64,000 nt of DNA from Melieria omissa. Taxonomy: Eukaryota; Arthropoda; Insecta; Diptera; Ulidiidae. This document shows, piece after piece, positions 20,354-30,994 of this stretch. Position 1 is the stretch's first letter; every line of letters starts with the position of its first letter. The notes under the pieces were generated by a model that was given only the letters and a program-made list of their open reading frames with translations, had not been told where the DNA came from and ran no database searches. The DNA lies in the NCBI GenBank assembly GCA_963971225.1, contig OZ020267.1:91315648-91379647 (forward strand). The letters run 5' to 3'. Made by a program: the position numbers and the translations under genes.

Positions 20354-23300
20354 ACGAATTTAGATCGGTGTGTCTAGCTGTTGGGTTTCTAGCCTTTTGC
20401 TTCTGCTGCCGCTGCACCTCCTCAGTCCTTGGGGCAGGTTACCGCTAGTCGTCCTCATGTTGCATGTATGCCGGCACCCTACATTCGACCGGTGAGCACG
20501 AGTATGACTACGGGGCCAGCGGTTTTGTTGGACGCGTGCATCTGGCTTTGGTTATCCCGTAGCTTCAGCTGGCGTGGGTTCCACTCCAACAAGTCCGCTC
20601 CGTAGCCATACCGCCTCACCTACAGCCATTTGGATCTACATCCGCAAACACCGCAACGACGACCTAGCAGCCTACAACCGGAAAATCATAACAAAAGATA
20701 CATACACACATACACTAACATACAATTATTTTTATGCACACGCTTTAACTCCTGACATAGCGGACGGACATGGTAGCAAGTACCATTGCTGCTGTTGTTC
20801 CTATTCCTCAGCATCGCCTCATTGAATGGGATGCTCTTAACCCGCCCTGCCATTTGTTTCCTAAGGTGAAATTGGGAAACCCAATTGGAAAATATTAACC
20901 CTCCTTACCCCACTTCAGTGACAGACCAAACATTATTTAAGCTTAAGCAATCATACTAACAATTTTATTTCCATAATCTTAACCTAATACAAAATCAAAT
21001 TCTTCATCTAATTTCCAAACTATTTGGCATGTTCAAATTATGATTAAATTTTAATTGTAATTTTATTTATTAAATTTCAAAAAAAAAAAAGTATCAACAA
21101 AAGCTTAAAATTAAATTAACTCGAGAAGAAAAAATGCCTTTTTCAGTTACTTAGATCATACCGTTTTCTTAGACTTAGACAAATATTCCAAAAAAAAATT
21201 AACCAACATTTCATCATAAAAAAAAACCAAAAACCATACTTTCAAAAATAGAAAAAAAAAAATAAATTTTCTTTCTCCCTTTTTCTTCCAATTTAAATTA
21301 CTTTTCCAATCAAACTTTAAAATTAAAAAAATTCTTTTTGTTTCTCAAAATTCCTTTTTCTTATTTTAACTAATTCTCAGAATTTTCCGCAAATTGTATT
21401 GTTATTTTTTTTTTCTTAGACATTATCCCTTTTTCGTTTCTTTTCTTTCCTTTTTTTTCAAATAAACGCACGAAAACCCATATATATAAAAATATATAAA
21501 AATATATTAAAATGTTATTGGTTCACTCACGGTTTTTCTCGCTCCATCGATGCGTTGGGCCCAGCGACATGATGCGCGTCTTCAGGAACGTGATGTGCTA
21601 AATAGGGTTTTGTGGAACGAAAATTTGTCATAGGTGTAAGTGCGTTTTTCTGTCTTTTTCGATATAACCCAGTTGTTTTGGTTTTTTTTTTTTTTTTGTC
21701 TTCGCTTTTCTTTTGCTAAATATTTCGTAAATTTAATTTTTCATAGGATAAATTCATGTTTCAGTTATAATTTTTAATGAAAAAAAAAACGCTTTTAAAA
21801 ATAGAATAGTGAGAAGAAATAACCTTTTTGACATTTTCATTTTGGTTTCCCTTTTTTTCTAAAAAAAAATGGTAGTTAACTTTTAATAGTTTTAATTGTT
21901 AACAAAAATTAAATCTTAAGAATAAAATATTAATAGAAAAAAATATATGTATATTTTTGCTTTGTTTAGCACAATTTTTCATATACATGTTTTCTTTTAA
22001 ATAAATACACCACATTTTTTTTTGTCAAAATTTTAATAAAAAAAAAAACACATGTTATCATGAATAATATAAATTTTGTATAAGGATTTTAGTTAGAAAA
22101 AAAATGTCTTCCCATTTTGGAGTTAGTTATTAGCAAATTTAATTTAATAAAAATTTAGAAATATGACGCACCTATTTTAAGAAATTTTAATTAGCTTTTA
22201 TATTATAAAAAAATTCAACAACTTTGCACGCTCCTAGAATATCCTGGTATGAGTCTCGCAGCTTCTAGAGACTCCAACGATGACTGGTCTTTCAGCATTC
22301 TCAGCAGCATTCCCGGGCAGCAGTAGTATTCGTTATTCAGCATTTCTTTTTCGTCGACTTTTCACTCACAGTTTCGGTTGGCATAGTAATAACTTGGCTT
22401 AGTTTTAGTTTAGCTAGTATTTTCTTTTGGTTAACAGATTGGATCAGGTTTGTGACACTAGCATTTTTCCCACTTTGGCCGGATTCACAAATTTTTGGGC
22501 TGTATTATGAATCGGAATTTTTATGGCAGAATTCGGAATAGTTATTGCACACGCATTTTATAAGATAGTTTTTAGCACCACAGTTGGTTGCTGAACTTTG
22601 GCCTTGCGAAATGTTGCCCACACACTTGGTACTGGATAATTCGGCTTTAAATTATGCCATTGCTTTGGCCACTTTGTCCGCGCACTTTACCACTTTCATT
22701 TTGGTTTTGTCTGTACCAAAGTCTTCTGTCACTAGTGGCCGAACGAACTTTCACAGGCCAAATTCTGAGCGCCGACGAAACGCCAATATCACTGGTCACG
22801 GCTCTTCCTCGACGTAATGCTCTGCCACTACTTATCGACTCATCATCGACTTATCAACGACTTCCGCGATCTTACTGCGGCGGCCGCTTATAAAGGCAAA
22901 TTTTGCCGCAACAGCGCATAATCGCCTGATCTTCCAAATTCCAGCAGATCACCCCACTTCTTTGCAGAAATGCGACAAAATTTGGTGCATGGGGTGACCT
23001 TTACGTGGTTGGTGGAATGCAGCAGCCAGAACGGCAAAGACTTCACCAGCTGCACGACACAACAACAACATGCTTGGAATAGCAAGTGCCGGCAGCCGAA
23101 ATGCATCCTACCAACACTTCGCGCAAGGTCATAAAGTGCAGCGCGCCCGAAGTGCACTACCACCGCCACACCCCACTATCTGCTGGATACGCAGATTCGA
23201 TTTAAGAGCGCCGCGCTAGCGCAGTACGAACGCACAGCAAAAGAGAATGCGCAAGTGAAGCGCGAAAGTTCTGCGCTCACGTTCGCCAGCGAGGGTGGCT

Positions 23301-23509
23301 CAGCATGACAACAACAACAACCATGTTAGCTGCCGAGTGTGAATACGAGCACTAGCTAGCGCTCACTCGATCACTGCTGAACAAGTCTAGTTTGATTAGC
23401 GCTAGGCTGATTAGCGCTGGGCTGATTAGCGCTAGCGATTAGTGCAGTGCGTCGCATTAATGCGCGGCCCTGTTTTATGTATCTGAGTCTTTATATGCAG
23501 CCCAGTACA
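20228..23509 (-). repeat. Outer 5' LTR of element A copy 2
   Basis: Nearly identical to 11291-14574, including the A/T-rich core and the AGCGCT-based short tandem repeats near 23392-23440. The match stops exactly at plus-strand AGTACA (23509), after which sequence unrelated to A begins. This clean TGT/ACA end is the best evidence for the LTR border. The matching target duplication would lie left of base 1 and cannot be checked. Confidence 0.75.
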
Positions 23510-24237
23510 CCTCACATGAATCAAATGACACAAGGAACATATCGAGTGGCTCTTTACTTTTCCACTTTAGTTTATTTATAGCAGCAATAGCTTTAAAGCC
23601 TTGATTTTCTAAATCTTCTACAACTTCTTTCCCATCCCAGGAATGGTGGAGGTTTTTGACCATTACTTTGATAGGTCTGTCCTGTTTATTTTCGTATGAG
23701 TACCATGAGAGTTTATCCAGGGATAATTGTTTCGTTAATGCTCTGTAGTCAGTGCTATCAGAGACGTTAGTTTTATAGACACCATTGTTTAGGATTTTGA
23801 TGCTAAATTTATTCTGTACTATATTAAGTACTGAAGAGTAGAAATTTTTGTAATTATTAATATCGCTGACCATAACGGGTGGTGGCCTATAAGATTTCTC
23901 GATTTTACTTTGCTTATCTTTTTGCTGGTCTCCATCCTCAACAACCCTTTCAGATTCTCCGCGCATTGTATCTTCTGGGGAAGAAAGTACCTTGCGTTTT
24001 TTTTACAGCCATAGAAATTTTTGACTTTTTGCGTATCCATTCTGTTTCTAGGGCTAATTCCTCTTCATCAGTCTCATAAACTGGCTGCCGCTGTACAGGC
24101 AAAGCAGGAAAGCTACTGCTACGTTTCAATTGCTGATTTTCAATCTTTAATACACCGATTTCAGATTGCAGCATAGTGCATAGAGCTTCAAGTTCTTGTA
24201 ATTTTATTAATAGATTGCTGTTATCAGTTGGTTCCAT
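23510..24237 (-). pseudogene. Jockey-like LINE ORF1 fragment, cut by element A
   Basis: Minus-strand ORF1 start beginning with a Leu/Glu-rich coiled-coil-like segment (24237-24130), then a linker and the domain that precedes CCHC knuckles in jockey/F ORF1 proteins (RPIKVMVKNLHHSWDG, PLDMFLVSFDS). The frame breaks at the A-run 23998-24006, explained by a single-base indel. It then runs into the element A LTR at 23509, so the zinc knuckles and all of ORF2 are missing here; if A inserted into this LINE, they should lie to the left of this window. It is a different family from the LINE at 532-5211. Bases 24238-24358 upstream would be its 5' untranslated region and carry no other recognisable feature. 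Confidence 0.75.
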
Positions 24238-24360
24238 ATTTATTATGTGATGGCAACCCTGACTGATAGTTGAACAGCCCTGTACCCATCTGATACTGAC
24301 ACTAGAGGGCGCGGCATACGTTGTGCCAATTCAGATGATCCGACAGCTGATCCTTATATA

Positions 24361-24960
24361 GGGTGTTTTTTTTAGAGGTATAGAACTTCGAATTGAAATA
24401 AAACACAAGAAAATCGTTTTAATGTCCATCAATTTGGCTTTATTGGAAGGATAATTTTATGCCATTAATGTTTAAATATGATTTCGGGCATGTGGCCGCC
24501 GCGGCTGGCTCGAATAAAGCCAATTCTACAGGTCCAATGTTTAAAGTTGATGGACAAAGCTCCAATTGCTGTCGTTTCATTCGGGTCCTCTTCAACATTT
24601 TCCTCTACAGCGGCAATTGTTTCTTCAGCGCGCACTGTTCGACGTCTCTGCGGATGCGTATTATCACATAGAGTAAACGTAGTGCGAAAACGACCCATGG
24701 TTAACCGATGGATGGACCGATTTTGCTCTGATGGACGATTATGTCGACCATAGAATGGACGGAGCTTGCGGTAAACTTCGCGAACTGAACCATTATTTTC
24801 GAAATAAATTTGCACGATTTGCAAGCGTTGTTCTTTTGTCAACCTGTTCATGATGAAATGGCAAACCAAACTGAACATAAATGACATTAGAGTTGCCAGA
24901 TTTGACCACAAAATGCCAGTTTTATCTCTATTCGAAAAACAAACCTCTAAAAAAACACCC
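24361..24960 (-). mobile_element. 600-bp mariner-like (IS630-Tc1-mariner) deletion derivative
   Basis: Terminal inverted repeats GGGTGTTTTTTTTAGAGGT (24361-24379) and its complement at 24943-24960 differ by one T, and TA is present on both sides (24359-24360 and 24961-24962). Both are hallmarks of IS630-Tc1-mariner elements. The interior keeps only the start of a transposase, so the element is non-autonomous. Confidence 0.88.
24465..24851 (-). pseudogene. N-terminal fragment of a mariner-like transposase
   Basis: Starts MNRLTKEQRLQIVQIYFEN, a helix-turn-helix typical of arthropod mariner-like transposases, followed by a segment with the family pattern RRRTVRAEETIAAVEENVEE. The similarity then stops and the DDE/D catalytic domain is absent, so it cannot catalyse transposition. 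It lies wholly inside the 600-bp inverted-repeat element and explains that element's origin by internal deletion. Confidence 0.75.
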
Positions 24961-24962
24961 TA

Positions 24963-25616
24963 TACATTTTGTTGCAATGTTTCGTGTCTTACCGATATAT
25001 TTTAAATTGTTGTTGGTTAATGGTGTGAACAAAAATTGTTTGAAAAATACAAAAATTTGTTCAACCTGTGGCGTCCTTGCCAAAAACCTGCAGATCGCAC
25101 GTCGCCTCAACAGTCCGAGCCACGCGTGCACACAGGAAGGCCTAGCCAGGAGTGCGTATTTCAGGAACAAAACGTAAGATTTTGGGAGCTTACTAAAAAA
25201 ACACAACTGTTCTCGCCAAGTGAGTACAATCAAAAAAAGAATAAGGTAATAGCATCCCCGCAACACCCAAAACCACATGTATTTTGTTGGTAGGATTGTT
25301 TTTTCGCTACTGTCAAAATTACCTGATGTTTTCCGACGAAAGAGGGAGAAACTGAAAACAAACAAAACTGATTGTTGCCAGATGCTGCTGTATTTGAGTG
25401 AAAAAACGGGAAAAGTGCTCAGGTCAGTTGTTTTCAGTCAGGTATTTTCATTTCAACCGATGCGGCAACACAGCACACCGACGATTTTGACAAAAGCGAT
25501 AAACGATCAGCCGGTGGCTTGCTACAACTTTGTAGTCCAGCCATGGGGGAAATCGACTTCATTTTAGGGGCATTGCTTGAAATCCATCAAGCAACACTGG
25601 GAACGTAGCTACTATA
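24963..25616. other. Unassigned DNA, no supported gene
   Basis: About 650 bp between two DNA transposons. Short ORFs occur on both strands, none with recognisable motifs or splice structure. A CG-richer stretch lies at 25065-25160. No repeat or gene is called here. Confidence 0.5.
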
Positions 25617-26131
25617 AGCGGCCTTTAGACGGTCGCACATGTTTGCAATCATGTGCGATGGGGGAAATGGACGATGAGCGTTTACACGGTCACACATGTG
25701 CGCAAACTTCAGTTGTCTCGCTGCTGCCAACGAAGCAACATAGTATGCGCTTTCGCATCAATTTCTTGAAATTTGCATAAAAGCACCTCTATGCTGCGTT
25801 TCTTTTCATTTTTATTTTTATAATCTTCACCTTTTACTTCTCACAGTTCGGGATTGTGTCTATACACCTCAAAGAACTCCTTCCACAATATTTCATTTTT
25901 TTGCGACGCCATCCTCACTGCTCGCTGTTTACCGATCGAATGAAAAAGTGCACTATGTATGTCACACAGCCGTTTACACGGTCGCACATGTGCGTCACGC
26001 CGACAGAGAAATCAAAAAATTTCGAAAACCGTCGCACATGTCCGACGACAAGAATTTCTTGCGTTTACACGGTCATTCTTCTCGTCGCGCCGCACATGAT
26101 TGCGGACATGTGCGACCGTCTAAAGGCCGCT
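25617..26131. mobile_element. 515-bp foldback MITE with repeated CACATG core
   Basis: A 25-bp perfect inverted repeat beginning AGCGGCCTTTAGACGGTCGC sits at 25617-25641 and 26107-26131. Internal copies of the motif TTTACACGGTC(G)CACATG occur in both orientations near 25680, 25971 and 26060. There is no coding capacity. No target duplication is evident, partly because the right edge was used as target by the next element; superfamily unknown. Confidence 0.75.
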
Positions 26132-26132
26132 A

Positions 26133-26788
26133 TTGGGACAGGACGATACCTCAGAGTATCGATACTTGTACTCATTTAAAATTTCAGCTCTTGGTATCGA
26201 GTACCAAGTAAGTATCAAACAAAAAGTATCGATATTACTCGATATCGCAAGTAGTTTTGGAATAAAGCAAACAAACAACAATATTAAAGGCTTATTTAAG
26301 CCAAACACTTATATGCATGATACAAAAATAAAATTGACAATCGGAAAAACATATCTTTTTTAAAAATTCTGTGCAGTAGAAGCTCACAAATTAGAACCAC
26401 TTGGTTTTTCGTGTAGTTTGAATTTGCGAAACTATTTCCTTTTAAGTATTTGGGTTGCATTTGCGGTGTCACGCCCCTTCGTCCTAGCGGTATCAAATAT
26501 ACTTTGCACCCTATTCTGATAACTACCAAATATATATATGCACGAAATTTCGTAAAAATCATCAATCAATCAAATGTAGCCGACCCAGTAAGTTTTGGGA
26601 AGTGTTGCCTACTTTTCAATAAGCGCACAAATTACCAATAAATTGGATATTTTCCAGTACGTTCGAAAATGGTATCGAAAGAAGGTATCGATAAATATAC
26701 TTACAATTTTTTTTAATTGTATCGATACCAAAAGTACTCACTTTTCGAGGGAAACTATCGATACATTACTTGTATCGTCCTATCCCTA
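26133..26788. mobile_element. hAT-like non-autonomous element next to TMCO1
   Basis: Imperfect terminal inverted repeats (TTGGGACAGGACGATAC on the left, TAGGGATAGGACGATAC reading in from the right) enclose 656 bp rich in TATCGATA and GTATCGATACC motifs. The flanking octamers GGCCGCTA (26125-26132) and AGCTGCTA (26789-26796) match at 6 of 8 positions, as expected for an ageing hAT 8-bp target duplication. No transposase ORF. The right end lies 31 bp before the TMCO1 start codon. Confidence 0.7.
26157..26763. promoter_or_regulatory. Cluster of five TATCGATA (DRE-type) motifs
   Basis: Perfect TATCGATA octamers at 26157, 26227, 26686, 26720 and 26756 (start positions). TATCGATA is the DRE bound by DREF, and CGATA is the core bound by BEAF-32, in Drosophila core promoters of housekeeping genes. 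All five lie inside the hAT-like element. The nearest is 57 bp upstream of the TMCO1 ATG. That they drive TMCO1 is an inference from position. Confidence 0.5.
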
Positions 26789-26819
26789 AGCTGCTAGCTT
26801 GTGTAATTACAGCCGTGAA

Positions 26820-27560
26820 ATGTGGGGCGATACCATCCTTATTGTTTTTATATCAATTTGTACGGCCTTTTTGGGTGAAGGTAAGAAATCTCTACTCTAG
26901 GATTTCCACGCGCCAGTCAAGACGGAATCTCTTTATATATTTATAGGTCTCACGTGGTTGTTGGTTTATAGAACTGAAAAGTATCAGAAGCTTAAGGGAG
27001 AAGTGGAAAAACAGAGCAAAAAGTGTGAGTGTAAATTTCATTAAATTTTCGATTGGGCTTTTTATGAAGAAATATGTGTTGTGCGTAGTGGAAAGAAGGA
27101 AGGAAATTCATGGTGATTCGTTGGATAAGTCGCAAAAGCGGAAAATTGAGCGCGATGAGGAGAAGCTAAAAAACAACAACCGAGACCTGTCGTTGGTTAA
27201 AATGAAGTCCATGTTTGCCACCGGATTCGCCTTCACCGCGCTGCTAAGCATGTTCAATAGCATGTAAGCTATTGTGTTGCCCCATTAAACCTTTAGCTGT
27301 TTTCTTAAATTTCTTTGTATAGATTTGATGGGCGTGTTGTTGCGCAACTGCCATTCACACCGATTTCCTGGATTCAGGGGTTAAGCCACAGGAATCTCTC
27401 TGGCGACGACTACACGGACTGCTCATTCATATTCCTTTACATTTTGTGTACGATGTCCATTCGTCAGAATATACAGAAACTATTGGGTTTCGCTCCCTCG
27501 CGGGCGGCAAGTAAGCAGGGAGGAGGACTATTTGGCCCCGCACCCGGACAATTCAAATAG
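26820..27560 (+). CDS. TMCO1: TMCO1 (ER calcium load-activated channel protein), four exons
   Basis: Exons 26820-26880, 26947-27024, 27089-27263 and 27323-27560 join into a 183-residue protein (human TMCO1 is 188). All three introns are short (66, 64 and 59 bp) with GT-AG ends. The protein shows the family order: an N-terminal membrane segment (TILIVFISICTAFLGE), a Lys/Glu-rich coiled coil (about residues 30-85), KNNNRDLSLVKMKSMFA, a second hydrophobic segment (FAFTALLSMFNS), DGRVVAQLPFTP and GLSHRNL, and a C-terminus with TDCSFIFLYILCTMSIRQNIQK. TMCO1 is an ER membrane protein reported to act as a calcium-leak channel under calcium overload and as part of a ribosome-translocon insertase complex. 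The start is the first in-frame ATG and aligns with the family N-terminus. Upstream DNA is entirely transposon-derived. It is convergent with FOXRED1, with stops 147 bp apart. Confidence 0.96.
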
Positions 27561-27707
27561 GTGGCTTATTGTGCCCCGGGGAGTCACAAACAGTAACACA
27601 ATGCAATCGTACACGCATGTTCAGTCGATAAAAGTTGCAGGTCAACACTATTGTCGTTTTATTTATCGAATGAATCCACTGTTCATTGCATGCCTGAAAT
27701 TTTTCTT

Positions 27708-29390
27708 TTAGGCTAAGTTGGATAGCATGCTTGTTTCGAACATCGGCCGATCGACAATTATGCGATCGAATCCGAATCTAGATAGGTCGATCGTTCGAAA
27801 TTGGCCATCTATTATCAGTTCAGAAATGGCGCGTCCCACTGCCGGCGCCAAGTGAATACCGCGGGCGCTAAAGCCGGTTGCTATGTACAAATTGTTGTAG
27901 TAGGCGTGTGGACCGATTATCCCGTTCTCATCGAAAATATTACATGCGCTAAAACCTTCCCAACTGCGGTAAAGCTTCGCAGAATTAAAAGCCTTCACAC
28001 GTCGTGCTAGCGCGGGTTGGACTTCTTTTTCAAAATATTCCTGCTGCGAGTTTTGGTTTTTGGTCAAATCGTCAACAATCTTGCTGCCCACGTAATTGCC
28101 AGTCAGACCGTCGCTCCAAAAGTGTGTACCATCGCTGTGAATGGTGAAAGGACTACAGAGACCAGGTGCGTTACGATCCTCGGTACTGAATGCGTAAACA
28201 TATCGTCGTTGTGGCTCCACAGGCAGAGGCACTCGCAGAATCCCTGCGCCAGTGCCAATTCTCGCTAGTCGCGCTACTTTACCAGACTGTTCACCCGCCG
28301 CCAGCACACACAATGCAAATTTAATAGTTTTCTCTTCTCCATTTGGCATTTTGACCACAGCTTTATCGATAGCTTTGTAGGAAGACGCATCACCGGCTGC
28401 CACATTTTCAATCACCATGTCTGGTTGATTTTGGAACTCGAAACCTATCAGTTCTGCATTAACAAAGTGGCTGCCGAATTCGGTGGCTTTCTGCTTAAAG
28501 CCGATTAGAAGCGCCCAAGGATCAAACCAACCTTCTTTCTCAACCCCAAGGCGACCTAAAGGAGAAATACAGCTAATTTAAAAAATATACTTCGCAAAAT
28601 TAGAGGATGCGGCCATGCCTAGTACTATGTCTTCAGTGTTCAGCCAGGGGAATTTTGTTTTCAGACTGTTAGATGTGAGAAGTTCATTTCGAGCGCCGTA
28701 CTCATTTTGCAGGTTTGAGCTTCGCTTCACTGCCTCCGCTCCGTCTTCAGATGCCAGCACAAGGCATCCATGGGGTGTGTAATTAAGATTTATATCAAGG
28801 TTTGCCTTTGCATCGCGAATAAAATCCACACCAAATAGTGACATTTGAATGTGCTCAGGTAATGAATACTGGTGCCGTAGTCCGCTTGCTGGCATCGCTG
28901 TCGTTGTGTGCGCGTACTGCAAGAATTCCTGGTTAAATTACACTTTCTCACTAGCATGTTAGTGTAAAATCCTTATTCTTACAGTGGCATCACGTTCAAT
29001 AACCACCACGTTCAGCGCTTGTCGTGCTTTTCGCTTTAACCAGTAAGCAACAGATGCACCTGTTATGCCACCTCCCACCACAAGAACATCGCAATGGGTT
29101 TGAAAAACGTTATTGTCCTGCGGTCCGCTAAACTCGGTTTTTGGGACGCCAAGAGTATATTCTGCGTTATCTTTACCATGGTTGAACATGGGTGTGGATG
29201 GGGATGGTATAAAGAAGTTCTTCACTTTAGTCATGTCGTTCCGAAGTATTCGGAGTGTTCGACGAATGGGATGTTGCCGTTCGTCACCGGAGTCTGAAAA
29301 GACTCTTACGGCTCTGCAGCTGTGAATCCATTGCCTATTCTCGCTTAGGAATTGTCTGAACTGCCGTCCTATTAACATCTTTGAAACCAC
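27708..29390 (-). CDS. FOXRED1: FOXRED1 (mitochondrial complex I assembly oxidoreductase), three exons
   Basis: Exons 29390-28983, 28916-28619 and 28555-27708 (minus strand) join in frame into 517 residues. The first 60 or so residues are basic and Ser-rich, as for a mitochondrial presequence. The FAD-binding Rossmann motif [15 protein letters not shown] is at about 104-118. The DAO-type body includes [12 protein letters not shown], and the C-terminus has [21 protein letters not shown], the conserved FAD-contacting end of the family. FOXRED1 is needed for assembly of respiratory complex I. Intron 1 (66 bp) is GT-AG. Intron 2 (63 bp) keeps the frame and matches family spacing only if its donor is GC (28618-28617); the nearby GT donors break the frame. 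Start chosen at the first ATG; a second is four codons later. Confidence 0.94.
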
Positions 29391-30275
29391 TTCCAGACAC
29401 TAGACCTTTACCAGAGACAAATTGTCTCTGCCTTTACAACTATAATCTCCTACAATTGGACTGTCTGACAAAATGTTCGCCGCCAGATTCCTTTTTGGGA
29501 CGAAGAGGTACGGGCAGAGACTATCTGTAAAAAGATTTGGCAGCACCCATCCGCGCTGTCAATATCCATCCCTACCAGCGTTGCCAGAAACATTTGCGAA
29601 ACAAATGTTTCAACCTGTGGGGGGAAAAAATCGTAATTTATGTTTATTTGTTTTAACAAAGTTTGTTGCATGATACAATAAAATCAAAGAATATAGAATA
29701 TAAAGAATACGCATCTTCAAAAATTTGTCAAGCGTGTTTCTTGATGCGGGCGGGAAGAGATGAGCGGAGGCATAGCTTGCGGGAAATTTGCTCGCGCTCA
29801 ACAGTTTGCGATCTTGTTCGTCGAAGCGCAAGCGAAGAGTAAACAACGAACCAAAGCATCATCATCGTCGTTTCAACGAAGATGATTCGGGATTCGCTAA
29901 TGTTTTTGGTGTTGTCGTTTATTGTGTGTATGCTTTTTTGTGTTGTGATTGATTTTGCTGCAATGTCACCAGCAATCGAATATTTGTGGTGTATGGCTTT
30001 TTGCTGGCCAATGCTTTGATTAATTTAAAAATTTGGTGGTTGATCCACTTCAAAATTCGTGAAACACTTGAAATTAAAAATAATTAGATGTGTGTTTTAA
30101 TTTTTTTTTATCGAAATCTAACGGAGGGTTAGAAGATTGTATGGAAAAACATAATTTAACTTCAAACTTTCAATAGGGCGAAAGCACTACTAAAGCACTA
30201 AATAAAGAAATAATAAGACAAGTATTTTGTCATAAGAAAATTGTATTACGGCATGCCTACGTTTAAAAATAGTTT
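29391..30275. other. Intergenic DNA upstream of FOXRED1
   Basis: Contains the presumed FOXRED1 promoter. A 66-codon plus-strand ORF starts at 29473, 82 bp from the FOXRED1 ATG, with a basic, amphipathic-looking N-terminus, but nothing identifies it. The rest (29700-30275) is AT-rich with no supported gene. Confidence 0.5.
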
Positions 30276-30795
30276 AAATGTTCTACACCTGAATGATTCC
30301 ATGGCGAATGATGTGATCATAAATTTACAATATTTGATTTTCTTATTTTAGTTCTTTTAAACAAGCATTATATGTGGGCCATTTTTTATTGATTACTTAT
30401 TATTTATTTTTTAATTGCCTGTAGCGATCATATAGGTCGCCATGCCAGCCATATTTTATTTTCTTTTCTATGATTTTGCGCACACTACAGTCGGCAGTGA
30501 ATTCAGGAGCAATATGCGACGCTGTGCAGGCTTATAGAAGAAGAACAAAAGCCAGCCAGAAAATATAAATCGTTTTACAATTTCAGCTTTTCGCCAGCGC
30601 AACAACAAGAACAACAGCACATCGTCTTCCTCCTCTTCGGACAATTGAGCGAGAATGAACGAGTGAGCACAGACGCGGCATTCGTGTTTCTATGATTTGC
30701 GCTCAGAGCATTGTGCTGTCATTACAAGTGTTTCCTCTTGTTGTCTACCCCCCCGCATCAAGAAGACGGGTGGCGATATCAGCACCCGCATTCAA
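30276..30795 (+). repeat. Direct repeat, left copy
   Basis: 520 bp repeated at 32669-33261 with a few percent difference. It includes the segments GTAGCGATCATATAGGTCGC and CAGTCGGCAGTGAATTCAGG. The right copy has about 77 extra bases (around 32773-32849). No coding content. The two copies bracket the broken transposase-like gene at 30995-32017. Confidence 0.85.
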
Positions 30796-30994
30796 TCGAA
30801 TTTATCGAATAATAGTGTATGTGGCACTTACACTGTTTTTTATTCCAGCGACGAAATAATTTCAAATCTTTATATACACTGTTTTAATTTTAAGAAAGTA
30901 TTATACACTGTTTTATACCGAATAAAAACTATATTATACTATATTAGTTATAAGGAATAGAGCCTATATAATTACACAATTCTTATCAATTTGC

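Larger units (their letters stand above)
11291..23509 (-). mobile_element. Element A copy 2, LTR retrotransposon with protease deletion
   Basis: A second copy directly abutting copy 1 and sharing the LTR between them: pol 17702-14655, gag 19264-17714, leader, primer-binding sites and an outer 5' LTR ending at 23509. The unit period is 9132 bp from copy 1 to the middle LTR and about 8935 bp for copy 2; the difference is almost entirely a 195-nt deletion in pol. The two copies otherwise differ at only scattered bases. LTR-internal-LTR-internal-LTR arrays are known products of unequal recombination between LTRs or of integration of concatemers or circles. Confidence 0.85.

Noticed and set aside
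29473..29673. 66-codon ORF divergent from FOXRED1 with a basic N-terminus
   Set aside because: It could be a mitochondrial-protein first exon but has no recognised family and no clear downstream exon. Left as intergenic.
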